This document shows positions 42,941-51,883 of a stretch of 64,000 bases of DNA, piece after piece. Under the pieces are notes generated by a model. It made no database searches. It saw only the letters and a list, made by a program, of their open reading frames with translations, and was not told where the DNA came from. The translations under genes were made by a program, and so were the position numbers. Each line of letters starts with the position of its first letter. Position 1 is the stretch's first letter. This DNA is from Gammaproteobacteria bacterium (GTDB taxonomy: Bacteria; Pseudomonadota; Gammaproteobacteria; Natronospirales; REEB76): contig DASVOS010000012.1 in assembly GCA_036383255.1 (NCBI GenBank), positions 50,003-114,002 on the forward strand. The letters run 5' to 3'.

Positions 42941-44284
42941 TTGGGGAAGATCCTCGTCATCGACGACAACAAGGCCATCGGCGAGGCACTGTCGGTGCTG
43001 TTCGGGCTGCATGGCCTGGACACCCTGAGCGCGCTCACGCCTGAGGCGGGTCTCGCGCTGCTGGCGCGCGAGTCCGTCAACCTCGTGGTGCAGGACATGA
43101 ACTTCAGCGGCGACACCACCTCGGGCCGCGAGGGCGCGGCGCTGTTCGCCGAGATCCGCCGCCGCCACCCGGACCTGCCCATCATCCTGCTCACCGGCTG
43201 GACCCATCTCGAGGACGCAGTGGAACTGGTGAAGGCCGGCGCCGCGGACTACCTGGCGAAGCCCTGGGACGATGCCAAGCTCGTGACCACGGTGCGCAAC
43301 CTGATCCAGCTCGGCGAACTGAGGCGCAGCCAGCGCCTGCAGGCGGAGGAGCGGCGCGCGGCACGGGACAAGCTCGCGGCGAAGTTCGACCTCTGCCGCA
43401 TCGTGTACGAGAGCCCCGCCATGCAACAGCTGGTCGGCATCGCCACCCAGGTTGCCCACGCCGACGTGCCGGTGGTCATCACCGGCCCCAACGGCGCCGG
43501 CAAGGAGAAGGTGGCGGACATCATCCACGCCAATTCCTCGGTCAAGGGCGGCCCCTACGTGAAGGTGAACATGGGCGCGCTGCCGGCTGAGCTCATCGAG
43601 AGCGAGCTGTTCGGCGCCGAAGCCGGCGCCTACACCGGCGCGCAGAAGGCCCGTGCCGGGCGCTTCGAGGCCGCCGACGGCGGCACCCTGTTCCTGGACG
43701 AGATCGGCAACCTGCCGCTGGCAGGCCAGGTGAAGCTCCTGCGTGTGCTGCAGACCGGCGAGTTCGAGCGCCTGGGCTCTACCCAGACGCGCAAGGCGAA
43801 GGTGCGTATCGTCACGGCCACCAACTCGGACCTGCGCCACGCCATCGCCGAGGGCCGTTTCCGGGAAGACCTGTTCTACCGGCTCAACGTCATCGAACTG
43901 CATGTACCACCGCTCGCGGAACGGCGCGAAGACGTGCTGCCACTGGCGCGCGCGTTCCTGGGCGAGGCCCACACGCTCGCGCCGGAAGCTGAACGGGTGC
44001 TGCTGGAGCACCCATGGTCCGGCAACGTGCGGGAATTGCAGAACTGCATGCGCCGCGCGGCACTGCTGGCGGAGGGCGCGGTGGTTGGCGTGGCCGCCCT
44101 CGGCCTCGCGGCCCCGCGTGCCGCCGCTGCGGCGGAACCGGCGCAGGAACCCACCCGCGCGGACATCGAGGCAGTGCTGGCGCGTCACGGCGGGGTGATC
44201 GCTGCCGCCGCCCAGGAGCTGGGACTCTCGCGCCAGGCCCTGTACCGGCGGATGGAGAAGTTCGGGATAGAGAAGGGTTCATAG
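42941..44284 (+). CDS. NtrC-family sigma-54-dependent response regulator
   Basis: A 447-residue regulator: receiver domain with phospho-acceptor Asp52 (VVQDMNF), AAA+ domain with Walker A GPNGAGKEK, intact GAYTGA loop that contacts sigma-54, Walker B GGTLFLDEIG, and a C-terminal Fis-type helix-turn-helix (AAAAQELGLSRQALYRRMEKFGI). The start is set at TTG (42941), giving MGKILVIDDN after an AGAGGTGGGA Shine-Dalgarno; the ATG at 42926 lies against the terminator and lacks one. It probably activates the operon at 38265. The kinase gene follows at 44426. Confidence 0.93.
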   Translation: MGKILVIDDNKAIGEALSVLFGLHGLDTLSALTPEAGLALLARESVNLVVQDMNFSGDTTSGREGAALFAEIRRRHPDLPIILLTGWTHLEDAVELVKAGAADYLAKPWDDAKLVTTVRNLIQLGELRRSQRLQAEERRAARDKLAAKFDLCRIVYESPAMQQLVGIATQVAHADVPVVITGPNGAGKEKVADIIHANSSVKGGPYVKVNMGALPAELIESELFGAEAGAYTGAQKARAGRFEAADGGTLFLDEIGNLPLAGQVKLLRVLQTGEFERLGSTQTRKAKVRIVTATNSDLRHAIAEGRFREDLFYRLNVIELHVPPLAERREDVLPLARAFLGEAHTLAPEAERVLLEHPWSGNVRELQNCMRRAALLAEGAVVGVAALGLAAPRAAAAAEPAQEPTRADIEAVLARHGGVIAAAAQELGLSRQALYRRMEKFGIEKGS

Positions 44285-44357
44285 CTAAGCTATGAACGCC
44301 TGCACAGGGATGTGCAGGCCGGTATTTCTCGCGTAGCAAGATAGCGGAGCGAGAAAT
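44277..44357. repeat. Cluster of three hairpins between regulator and kinase genes
   Basis: A 21-bp palindrome at 44277-44297 (GTTCATAGCT-A-AGCTATGAAC) that includes the stop of the regulator gene. Next is a hairpin at 44298-44319 (GCCTGCACA, GGGA, TGTGCAGGC), then ATTTCTCGC (44324-44332) paired with GCGAGAAAT (44349-44357). The rest of the 141-base gap is not structured. This may modulate transcription or mRNA stability between the two genes. Confidence 0.7.
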
Positions 44358-44425
44358 CGCGCTGCCTTTCTACTGCCCGCGAAAATCCATCCTCCGAATC
44401 TGTTCCATCCGGTTAAACTGGCCGG

Positions 44426-45736
44426 ATGAGATTCCGCAGATCCCTGGAAGGCAAGTTCGCGTCCCTGGCGGTGCTGCTGGTGGTGTTCGCCGCGCTAGCG
44501 GCGGGCGTGGCGGTGGACCTGCTCGGCTCGACGCTGGGTGGCGCCTGCGCCGCGCTGGTACTGGCTGTGCCGTTCGCGGTGTACGCGGTGCGCCGCTTCA
44601 TGCGCCCCGTGAACCGTCTCCTCACTGCGCTGGACGACGGCGTCGCGAGCTTCCAGGATGGCGACTTCAGCATCAGCCTCAACCCCGGACGCGACGACGA
44701 GCTGGGCACGCTGGTGCGCCACTACAACGCCGCCGGCGACGTGCTGCGGGCGGAGCGACACGACCTGTACCAGCGGGAGCTCCTGCTGGACACCGTGATC
44801 CAGAGCACGCCCTGGGCGCTGGTGCTCACCAACGCGAACGACCGGGTGGTGTACAGCAACGTGTCCGCGCGCCAGCTGTTCCAGGCAGGCCGCCGCTTCG
44901 AGGGGCGCGCCTTCGCCGAGGTTCTGGAGGGCGCGCCCGAGGCTCTGCGCGAGGCGGTGCAGAGCGGGCGCGACGGCATGTTCGGCGTGCGCCGCGAGGG
45001 CGAGGACGACGAGATCTACTATCTCTCCCGCGAGCGCTTCACCCTCAATGCCCAGCGCCACAGCCTGTACCTGTTCAAGCAGCTCACCCGCGAGCTGAAC
45101 CGGCAGGAGGTGGCGATCTGGAAGAAAGTGATACGGGTCTTGAGCCATGAGCTCAACAACTCGCTCGCGCCGATCACCTCGCTGGCTCATTCCGGCCGCA
45201 TCCTGGCACGCCAGCCGGACCCGGCGAAGCTCGAGAGCGTGTTCGCCACCATCGAGGAGCGGGCCCTGCACCTCAAGAACTTCATCGACGGTTACGGGCG
45301 CTTCGCCAAGCTGCCGGCGCCCAAGCCCGAGACCGTGTCATGGCGGACGTTCGTGGCCTCGCTGGAGGGCCTGGCGCCCTTCACCCTCACCGGATCCCTG
45401 CCGGAGGATGGCGCACGCTTCGACCCGACCCAGATGCAGCAAGTGCTCATCAACCTGCTCAAGAACGCCCACGAGTCCGGCTCGCCGCCGGAGGCGGTGA
45501 CGCTCACGGTGCGCCAAGCCCCGCAGGGGCTGCGCCTGGAGGTGGCGGATGCGGGCCCCGGCATGAGCGAGGACGTGCTGGAGCAGGCCCTGTTGCCCTT
45601 CTATTCCACCAAGCAGTCGGGCACCGGCCTTGGCCTGCCGCTCTGCCGCGAGATCGTGGAAGCGCATGGCGGGAGGCTCAGCCTCACGAACCGCAGCGAG
45701 GGAGGTCTGCTGGTCAGCGTATGGCTGCCAGCTTGA
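44426..45736 (+). CDS. Sensor histidine kinase partner of the NtrC-family regulator
   Basis: A 436-residue kinase with two N-terminal membrane helices (about residues 13-30 and 38-56), almost no periplasmic loop, a HAMP-like segment (60-110), a PAS-like domain (115-215), then the phosphorylated His241 in VLSHELNNSLAPI. The ATPase follows with N (LINLLKNAHE), DAGPGM and GTGLGLPLC boxes. The H-box HELNNSLAPI is the type that pairs with NtrC-like regulators. The short periplasmic loop suggests membrane or cytoplasmic sensing. Confidence 0.93.
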   Translation: MRFRRSLEGKFASLAVLLVVFAALAAGVAVDLLGSTLGGACAALVLAVPFAVYAVRRFMRPVNRLLTALDDGVASFQDGDFSISLNPGRDDELGTLVRHYNAAGDVLRAERHDLYQRELLLDTVIQSTPWALVLTNANDRVVYSNVSARQLFQAGRRFEGRAFAEVLEGAPEALREAVQSGRDGMFGVRREGEDDEIYYLSRERFTLNAQRHSLYLFKQLTRELNRQEVAIWKKVIRVLSHELNNSLAPITSLAHSGRILARQPDPAKLESVFATIEERALHLKNFIDGYGRFAKLPAPKPETVSWRTFVASLEGLAPFTLTGSLPEDGARFDPTQMQQVLINLLKNAHESGSPPEAVTLTVRQAPQGLRLEVADAGPGMSEDVLEQALLPFYSTKQSGTGLGLPLCREIVEAHGGRLSLTNRSEGGLLVSVWLPA

Positions 45737-45742
45737 CCAGGC

Positions 45743-46615
45743 TCAGCGCAATTCCGCGTTGAGCCTGCGCACCAATCCCAAAGCCTGATCGAGATAGCCG
45801 CCGCCGAACAGGTTGAGGTGGTTCAGCACGTGGTAGAGGTTGTAGAGGTCGCGGCGCACCTTGTAGCCCGCGTCCAGCGGGGCGTGGGCCCGGTAGGCGG
45901 CGTAGAAACTCTCCGGAAAGCCGCCGAACAACTCGGTCATGGCGAGGTCCGCCTCCCGGTCGCCGCGGTACACCGCCGGGTCGAACACCACGGGGCCTTC
46001 TTCGCGCACCACGCCCGAGTTGCCGCTCCAGAGGTCGCCGTGCAGCAGCGCGGGTGCCGGCGCATAGCCGGCGAAGAACCGCGGCAATCCCTCCATGAGA
46101 CGCATGCCCTCTTCCTGCAGCGCGCCCCGGTGGCCGTCCTCGCCTGCGAGCCTGAGCTGGAACCCCAGGCGCTGCTCCCGGAAGAACGCGGCCCAATCCG
46201 TGCCCTCGCGGTTGAACTGCGGCGTGGCGCCGATGAAGTTCGCGCGCGGCCAGCCGAAGCGCGGCGCCGGCGCGAGATGCTGGCGCGCCAGCGCCTCACC
46301 CAGGCGCGTACCGGAGGCGGATGCGCCGCGGGAAAGCTCCAGCCACTCCATGACGAGGTAGCCCTCGCCTTTCCCGACGCTGCCCTCGGCGTGCAACCGC
46401 GGTACGCGCATGGCGCCGCAGGCGGCGAGAGCCTTGAGCCCGTCCGCCTCCGCAGCGAGGACGTCCGCATCGCCGCCCTTCACGAACCAGGCGCCCGCGG
46501 AGGATTCCACCCGCCAACGGGTACCGCCCACGCCCTCCCCCAAGGCCTGCCAGCGCCACGGCCCAGAGACCTCCAACTGCCGTTCCACCGCGGCCTGCAA
46601 CGTCATGTCCTGCAT
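45743..46615 (-). CDS. Fructosamine kinase family protein
   Basis: A 290-residue kinase of the fructosamine/ketosamine-3-kinase family, which phosphorylates glycated amines for deglycation. WFVKGG (ATP lysine), LLHGDLWSGNSG (catalytic loop with Asp and Asn) and VVFDPAVYRGDREADLAMTELFGGFP (metal Asp and the family-specific tail) are present. It is convergent with the kinase gene, with 6 bases between the stops. Length is typical. A Met at residue 4 is an alternative start. Confidence 0.93.
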   Translation of the reverse strand: MQDMTLQAAVERQLEVSGPWRWQALGEGVGGTRWRVESSAGAWFVKGGDADVLAAEADGLKALAACGAMRVPRLHAEGSVGKGEGYLVMEWLELSRGASASGTRLGEALARQHLAPAPRFGWPRANFIGATPQFNREGTDWAAFFREQRLGFQLRLAGEDGHRGALQEEGMRLMEGLPRFFAGYAPAPALLHGDLWSGNSGVVREEGPVVFDPAVYRGDREADLAMTELFGGFPESFYAAYRAHAPLDAGYKVRRDLYNLYHVLNHLNLFGGGYLDQALGLVRRLNAELR

Positions 46616-46751
46616 GGGTCTGGCGCCCTCGCGTCAACGCCGGCTGCGGCGCTGCGTCGGATACTGTACCGGCTGCCGGCCTCCGGGCGGAGTAGTATGG
46701 AACGCCCGGCCGGGGGCCGGTCATCCAAAACAGCCATTTGGGAGGCATCGT

Positions 46752-47636
46752 ATGTTGAGGACATCCATCCTGCTCGCGCTCCTGGCCGCCGCGGTCCCCG
46801 CGCTCGCCGACACGCACATCACCTCGGTCAACGACGCCGGCCAGGCGGTGAGCCAGCTGTTCGTGAAGGACGGCAAGGTGCGCATGGAGTTCTCCGACGG
46901 CGCCCACCAGGGCTTCGCACTGTACGACTCCGCCGCCAACACCATGAGCGTGTTCATGCCGGAGAAGAAGCAGTACCTGGTGTTCGATGACAAGGCGGCG
47001 GGCCAGATCGGCGCCCAGCAGGCCCAGAGCCAGCAGCAGATGCAGGCCGCCCAGGCGCAGATGGCGGCGCACCAGGGCGAGATGGACGACGCCAACCAGA
47101 AGATGCAGGCCGCCATGGCGAACATGACGCCGGAGCAGCGCGCCATGATGGAGAAGATGATGGCGGCACGCGGCGGCGCCCCCGCGGGCAACCCCATGGC
47201 CGCGATGCAGGGCGGCATGCACGTGGAGATGAAGGACCTCGGCACCACCGAGACCGTCGCCGGCCACCGCTGCAAGGACATGCAGATGAGCGTGGGCGGC
47301 CGCGCCACCTCCACCATGTGCATGAGCGACGAGCCGCCCACCGCGTTCGGCGTCCCGGCGGCGGACTACAAGACGCTGGAGGCGATGCGCGACGGCATGC
47401 AGAAGCTCACCGCCAAGATGGGCCCCATGGCCCAGTCCATGTCGGCGGTGATGGGCAAGGGCTTCGCCCTCAAGACCACGCGCCAGGCCTTCGACCCCCG
47501 CACCATGAAGTCCAGCACCGTGACCACCACCTTCAAGTCGGTGACCACCGAGAAGCTGGACAGTGCGAAGTTCGAGGTGCCGGCGGGCTACACCGCCACC
47601 AGCATGGACGAGATGATGCAGCACGGCGGCCATTGA
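46752..47636 (+). CDS. DUF4412 domain exported protein
   Basis: A 294-residue protein with a signal peptide (MLRTSILLALLAAAVPALA). It has the DUF4412 features: a beta-rich start (GKVRMEFSDG, NTMSVFMPEKKQYLVFDD), then an inserted Gln/Ala/Met-rich coiled segment (about residues 80-140), a strand pair around TVAGHRCKDMQM, and C-terminal strands KFEVPAGYTA. Function unknown; these look like periplasmic proteins that report or bind something. GGGAGG precedes the ATG. Confidence 0.85.
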   Translation: MLRTSILLALLAAAVPALADTHITSVNDAGQAVSQLFVKDGKVRMEFSDGAHQGFALYDSAANTMSVFMPEKKQYLVFDDKAAGQIGAQQAQSQQQMQAAQAQMAAHQGEMDDANQKMQAAMANMTPEQRAMMEKMMAARGGAPAGNPMAAMQGGMHVEMKDLGTTETVAGHRCKDMQMSVGGRATSTMCMSDEPPTAFGVPAADYKTLEAMRDGMQKLTAKMGPMAQSMSAVMGKGFALKTTRQAFDPRTMKSSTVTTTFKSVTTEKLDSAKFEVPAGYTATSMDEMMQHGGH

Positions 47637-47662
47637 CCCGCCCCGTGCCATGAAAACAGAAA

Positions 47663-47682
47663 CCCCGCCAGGGATGGCGGGG
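47663..47682. repeat. CAGGGATG-type hairpin
   Basis: Inverted repeat CCCCGCCA, loop GGGA, TGGCGGGG, in the gap between the DUF4412 gene and the terminator. It has no T-tract of its own. The same GGGA-centred hairpin recurs elsewhere in the window. Confidence 0.7.
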
Positions 47683-47720
47683 CTGGAAACAGCGCCAGGG
47701 ACGGCAACGAAGACCAAGGA

Positions 47721-47755
47721 AAAAGAAACCCCGCTTCGGCGGGGTTTCTACTTTA
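47721..47755 (-). terminator. Bidirectional Rho-independent terminator, mainly for the HNH gene
   Basis: Stem GAAACCCCGC/GCGGGGTTTC with a TTCG tetraloop (47725-47748). On the minus strand the hairpin is followed by TTTTT, just downstream of the HNH stop at 47753, so it clearly ends that transcript. In the plus direction the T-tract is weak (TTTCTACTTTA), but it may also serve DUF4412. Confidence 0.88.
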
Positions 47756-48355
47756 TGCGAGCAGCTGCTTCACGCGCCGATGCAGCGGGCTACTCCGCGG
47801 GAAATGCGCCAGCAGGAACTCCATCTGGTCGGCGAGGATGCGCCGGCCCTTCAGGAAGATGTACTCGGCGTGGTTCGGGGTGAACGGGATGGCGAGCAGC
47901 TGCATGCGCGCCTCCTCCGGGGTGCGCCCGGCCTTGTGGTTGTTGCAGCGCTTGCAGGCCGCCACCACATTGGTCCATGTGTCGCGCCCGCCGCGGCTCA
48001 GGGGCGTGACGTGCTCGCGGGAGAGCTCGCCGGAGGCGAAGCGCTTGCCGCAGTACATGCAGACGTGGGCGTCGCGCTTGAACAGGGTATGGTTGTTGAG
48101 CGGCGGCACATAGTGCTTGCGCGCCTTGGCCGAGGCGACGCTGTTGCCGTAGGTGGCGATGATGGAGTTCACTTCGATGACGCTGCGCCGGCCGCTCTTG
48201 GCGCAGATGCCGCCGTGCAGGCGATACAGCGGGCTGCCGTAGCTGTAGGCCACCTGGTCCAGGTGATACAGCTTCACGGCATCCTGATAGTCGATCCACT
48301 CCAGCGGCTGGCCTGCCGCATCGGTGCGGAGCACTTCTTGGGAAAGGTCGTACAC
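47753..48355 (-). CDS. HNH endonuclease family protein
   Basis: A 200-residue protein with a C-terminal HNH domain: CMYCGKRF, REHVTPLSRGG (His of the motif), DTWTNVVAACKRCNNHKAGRT (Asn, CxxC and His). The N-terminal 90 residues contain a helical region found in many stand-alone HNH proteins of gammaproteobacteria. No restriction or mobility genes surround it, so a self-standing repair or defence role is only a guess. The start is a GTG preceded by GAGGATATAGG. It is closed by the terminator at 47721. Confidence 0.88.
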   Translation of the reverse strand: MYDLSQEVLRTDAAGQPLEWIDYQDAVKLYHLDQVAYSYGSPLYRLHGGICAKSGRRSVIEVNSIIATYGNSVASAKARKHYVPPLNNHTLFKRDAHVCMYCGKRFASGELSREHVTPLSRGGRDTWTNVVAACKRCNNHKAGRTPEEARMQLLAIPFTPNHAEYIFLKGRRILADQMEFLLAHFPRSSPLHRRVKQLLA

Positions 48356-48517
48356 CCTATATCCTCAAGGCCCTGAATAGGCTGGGCAAAATATTGCAGT
48401 AATAGGCTTAAAAAGCAACGCCAAGCCCAGGACGAGCCTGGGAACTGCCCGCCGCGCGGGGTGGCAAACGCACCGGGGCACGCTACACTGGCCCCGGCCC
48501 AAATGACGGGATAAGCC

Positions 48518-49642
48518 ATGGCCATCAAGCTTTTCGTGCCCTTGGAACACGCTGGCCTGGAACGCCGCGTGGCCCTGTGTCCGCCGGTGGCGGCCAAGCT
48601 CAAGGGCCTGGGAGTGGAGGTGACGCTGGAACCGGGCGCCGGCGAGGCCGCCGGGTTCCCGGACAGCCTGTTCCCGGACGTCCGCACCGCGAAGGCCCAG
48701 GACGCGATCCCGCAGGCCGATGCCGTGTTCCGTGTGACGCCGCCCTCCGCCGCCGAGGCTGCGCGCCTGCGCGCGGGCGCGGTGCTGGTGTCGTTCCTCA
48801 GCCCGCACAAGGACCCCGACCGCATCAAGGCGCTGCGTGATGCGCGTGTGACTTCGTTCGCCATGGAGCTGGTGCCGCGCATCTCCCGCGCCCAAGCCAT
48901 GGACGCGCTCTCCTCCCAGGCCGCCGCTGCCGGCTACAAGGCGGCGCTGCTGGCCGCGGAGAAGCTCGGCCGCTTCTTCCCCATGCTCACCACCGCCGCC
49001 GGCACCATCCGTCCCGCCAAGGTGCTGGTGGTGGGCGCGGGCGTCGCGGGCCTGCAGGCCATCGCCACCGCGCGCCGCCTCGGCGCCATGGTGGAGGGCT
49101 ACGACGTGCGCGCCGCCGCGCGCGAGCAGGTGGAGTCGCTCGGCGCGAAGTTCGTGGACACCGGCGTCTCGGCGGAAGGCACGGGCGGCTATGCCCGCGA
49201 GCTCACCGCCGAGGAGAAGCAGAAGCAGCAGGACGCGCTGGCCAAGCACGTGGCTTTGGCCGATGCGGTGATCACCACCGCCGCGATCCCAGGCCGGCCC
49301 GCCCCGAAGATCGTCACCCGCGCCATGGTGGAAGCCATGAAGCCCGGCGCGGTGATCATCGACCTCGCCGCCGAGACTGGCGGCAACTGCGAGCTGACCC
49401 GCCCCGGCGAGGACTTCAAGCATGGCCACGTGCTGGTCTCGGGTCCCTTGAATCTGCCGAGCCTCCTGGCGGAGCACGCCAGCGACATGTACGCCCGCAA
49501 CCTGCTCAACTTCTTCACGCCACTCGTCAAGGACAGCAGGCTCGCCATCGACTGGAACGACGAGGTCTACGCCAAGAGCGTGGTCACTCACGACGGGAAG
49601 ATCATGCACGAACCCACCAGAAAGTTAGTCGAGGGAGCCTGA
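48518..49642 (+). CDS. pntA: NAD(P) transhydrogenase subunit alpha, part 1
   Basis: A 374-residue protein corresponding to the NAD-binding domain I of proton-translocating transhydrogenase. It starts KLFVPLEHAGLERRVAL. The dinucleotide site VLVVGAGVAGLQAIATARRLGAMVEGYDVR is present, and RELTAEEKQKQQDALAKH and VIIDLAAETGGNCE follow. It is the first of three genes: alpha-1, alpha-2 and beta, the split alpha arrangement found in many proteobacteria. The enzyme uses the proton gradient to reduce NADP with NADH. The second part begins 2 bases after the stop. Confidence 0.96.
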   Translation: MAIKLFVPLEHAGLERRVALCPPVAAKLKGLGVEVTLEPGAGEAAGFPDSLFPDVRTAKAQDAIPQADAVFRVTPPSAAEAARLRAGAVLVSFLSPHKDPDRIKALRDARVTSFAMELVPRISRAQAMDALSSQAAAAGYKAALLAAEKLGRFFPMLTTAAGTIRPAKVLVVGAGVAGLQAIATARRLGAMVEGYDVRAAAREQVESLGAKFVDTGVSAEGTGGYARELTAEEKQKQQDALAKHVALADAVITTAAIPGRPAPKIVTRAMVEAMKPGAVIIDLAAETGGNCELTRPGEDFKHGHVLVSGPLNLPSLLAEHASDMYARNLLNFFTPLVKDSRLAIDWNDEVYAKSVVTHDGKIMHEPTRKLVEGA

Positions 49643-49644
49643 CC

Positions 49645-49941
49645 ATGATCGACGGCTTCATCGCCCTATACATCTTCATGCTCGCCGGCTTCACCGGCTA
49701 CGAGGTCATCTCGCGGGTGCCGGTGATCCTGCACACGCCGCTCATGTCCGGTTCAAACTTCGTGCACGGCATCGTGCTGGTGGGCGCCATGGTGGCCTTG
49801 GGCGCCGCCGAGGGCCCGGTGGAGCAGGTGATCGGCTTCCTCGGCGTGGCGCTCGCCGCCGGCAACGCGGTGGGCGGCTACGTCGTCACCGAGCGCATGC
49901 TGGAGATGTTCAAGGACAGCGGCAAGAAGGCCAAGCCATGA
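49645..49941 (+). CDS. NAD(P) transhydrogenase subunit alpha, part 2
   Basis: A 98-residue membrane protein with three to four helices (MIDGFIALYIFMLAGFTGYEVI, then FVHGIVLVGAMVALGAA, VIGFLGVALAAGNAVGGYVVTERML). The motif GYEVISRVPVILHTPLMSGSN and GGYVVTERML are those of the C-terminal membrane domain of PntA. It is separate here and overlaps pntB by 4 bases. Naming varies (pntAB or pntA2). Confidence 0.95.
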   Translation: MIDGFIALYIFMLAGFTGYEVISRVPVILHTPLMSGSNFVHGIVLVGAMVALGAAEGPVEQVIGFLGVALAAGNAVGGYVVTERMLEMFKDSGKKAKP

Positions 49942-51332
49942 CGCTGCCCTTCTCCGCCCAGGTCACCGACGACCTGATCCAGGCCGCCTACTTCCTGGCG
50001 GCGCTCCTGTTCATCCTGGGCCTCAAGCGCATGAGCTCCCCCAAGGGCGCGCGGGGCGGCATCGTGTGGGCGGGCGTGGGCATGCTCGTCGCCACGCTCA
50101 TCACCTTCCTGTATCCGGGCCTGCACAACTTCGGGCTGATGCTGGCCGGCATCCTGGTGGGCGGCATCGCCGCCTGGTGGAGCGGCAAGCGCGTGGCCAT
50201 GACCGCCATGCCGCAGATGGTGGCGCTCTACAACGGCATGGGTGGCGGCGCGGCCGCCGCCATCGCCGCCGCGGAGCTGCTGCACCCGGCGGGCCTGTCC
50301 CGCGCGGCGGTGGTGCTGGCGGTGGCCGGCGCGCTCATCGGCGCGGTGTCCTTCAGCGGCAGCCTCATCGCCTTCGCCAAGCTGCAGGGCCTCATCAACC
50401 GCTCGCTGCGCTTCAAGGGCCAGCAGCTCGTGAACGGCCTGGTGTTCCTGCTGGCGCTCGGCCACGGCGCGGCGCTGGCGCTCGGCTACAGCGACGGCCC
50501 CGGCACGGTGGTGGCGTTCTTCGTGCTGGCGCTGCTGTTCGGCGTGCTCATGACGGTGCCCATCGGCGGCGCCGACATGCCGGTGGTGATCTCCCTCTAC
50601 AACGCCTTCACGGGCCTCGCGGTGGGTTTCGAGGGTTTCGTGCTGCAGAACGCCGCCATGATCATCGCCGGCACGGTGGTGGGCTCGGCCGGCACCCTGC
50701 TCACCCAGCTCATGGCCAAGGCCATGAACCGCTCCATCGGCAACGTGCTGTTCTCGAACTTCGGCGAGACTGCCGCCGCGGGCGGCGAGGTGACGGGCAG
50801 CCTCAAGCCCATCGACGCCGCCGACGCGGGCGTGATGATGGCCTACGGCGCCAAGGTCATCATCGTGCCCGGCTATGGCATGGCGGTGGCCCAGGCCCAG
50901 CACAAGGTGTGGGAGCTGACACAGCTGCTGCAGTCCCGCGGCGTGACCGTGAAGTTCGCGATCCACCCGGTGGCGGGCCGCATGCCGGGGCACATGAACG
51001 TGCTGCTGGCCGAGGCCGGCGTGCCCTACGACATCATCGCGGACCTGGACGAGATCAACGCCGAGTTCCCCACCGCGGACGTGGCGCTCATCATCGGCGC
51101 CAACGACGTGGTGAACCCGGACGCGCGCAACCGCAAGGACAGCCCCATCTACGGCATGCCGATCCTGGACGCGGACAAGGCCAAGAACGTGATCGTGATC
51201 AAGCGCGGCCAGGGCCGCGGCTTCTCGGGCATCGAGAACGCGCTGTTCTACATGGACAACACGCGCATGCTCTACGGCGACGGCCAGGAGGCCGTCGCTA
51301 AGCTGATCCACGGCATCAAGACATTGGATTGA
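49938..51332 (+). CDS. pntB: NAD(P) transhydrogenase subunit beta
   Basis: A 464-residue protein. The N-terminal half has about nine membrane helices, including MSSPKGARGGIVWAGVGM and MPQMVALYNGMGGGAAA. The C-terminal domain III binds NADP: VIIVPGYGMAVAQAQHKVWEL, AIHPVAGRMPGHMNVLLAEAGVPYD and IIGANDVVNPDARNRKDSPIYGMPIL. Completes the pnt operon, which ends at a terminator at 51351. Length is typical. Confidence 0.97.
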   Translation: MTLPFSAQVTDDLIQAAYFLAALLFILGLKRMSSPKGARGGIVWAGVGMLVATLITFLYPGLHNFGLMLAGILVGGIAAWWSGKRVAMTAMPQMVALYNGMGGGAAAAIAAAELLHPAGLSRAAVVLAVAGALIGAVSFSGSLIAFAKLQGLINRSLRFKGQQLVNGLVFLLALGHGAALALGYSDGPGTVVAFFVLALLFGVLMTVPIGGADMPVVISLYNAFTGLAVGFEGFVLQNAAMIIAGTVVGSAGTLLTQLMAKAMNRSIGNVLFSNFGETAAAGGEVTGSLKPIDAADAGVMMAYGAKVIIVPGYGMAVAQAQHKVWELTQLLQSRGVTVKFAIHPVAGRMPGHMNVLLAEAGVPYDIIADLDEINAEFPTADVALIIGANDVVNPDARNRKDSPIYGMPILDADKAKNVIVIKRGQGRGFSGIENALFYMDNTRMLYGDGQEAVAKLIHGIKTLD

Positions 51333-51350
51333 GCTGAAAGCGAGTAGATG

Positions 51351-51378
51351 AAAAAACCCGCTGAGAGGCGGGTTTTTT
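51351..51378. terminator. Bidirectional Rho-independent terminator
   Basis: AAAAAA, CCCGC, TGAGAG, GCGGG, TTTTTT. It is symmetrical and sits 18 bases after pntB and right at the stop of the DUF3106 gene on the other strand, so it ends both transcripts. Confidence 0.88.
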
Positions 51379-51883
51379 ATTTCGGTGGCGGGTTCTGGGG
51401 CGCCTGCGGGTGCGATCGCATCTTGTCCTTGAGCTGCTGGCGCTGCTCCGGCGTCATGTTCTTCCAGCGTTCGCGCAGCTTCTGGCGCTGCTCGGGCGTC
51501 ATGCGCTGGTACTTGTCGAACATGGCGCGGATGTGCTGCTGCTCGTCCGGCGGCAGCTTCTGGAAGTTCTCATAACGCTGGCGCAGGCGCGCGCGCTCGT
51601 CCGGCGTGAGCTGTTGCCAGCGCTGCAGGCGCTGGCGGAAGCGCTCCCGCTCCTGGGGGCTCATCTTCTCCCAGCGGTCGGCGGCGGTCTTGAGCTTGTG
51701 CTGGCGCGCCGCCGGCAGGCTCGACCACTTGTCCTTGTCGTAGCCCAGCACCTGCTGCTCGGCGGGCGTAAGCGCCTCCCACGGGACCGGCGCCGCATGC
51801 GTGGCCGCGACCGGCGCCGGGCCGGCGGCGGCGCCACCGGCCCACAGGCCGGCGAGCAGAAGGATGGCGGGTGCGTGCTTCAT
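51377..51883 (-). CDS. DUF3106 domain protein, exported
   Basis: A 168-residue protein with a signal peptide (MKHAPAILLLAGLWAGGAAAG). The rest is a helical repeat of about 17-18 residues, each with a Leu/Met-Thr/Ser-Pro-x-Glu-Arg/Gln turn: MSPQERERFRQRLQRWQQ, LTPDERARLRQRYENFQK, LPPDEQQ..., MTPEQRQKLRERWKN, MTPEQRQQLKDKM. This resembles DUF3106/CpxP-like periplasmic proteins. It is the last gene of the sigma operon, linked by 4-base overlaps, which suggests it is part of an envelope-stress regulon. Confidence 0.88.
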   Translation of the reverse strand: MKHAPAILLLAGLWAGGAAAGPAPVAATHAAPVPWEALTPAEQQVLGYDKDKWSSLPAARQHKLKTAADRWEKMSPQERERFRQRLQRWQQLTPDERARLRQRYENFQKLPPDEQQHIRAMFDKYQRMTPEQRQKLRERWKNMTPEQRQQLKDKMRSHPQAPQNPPPK

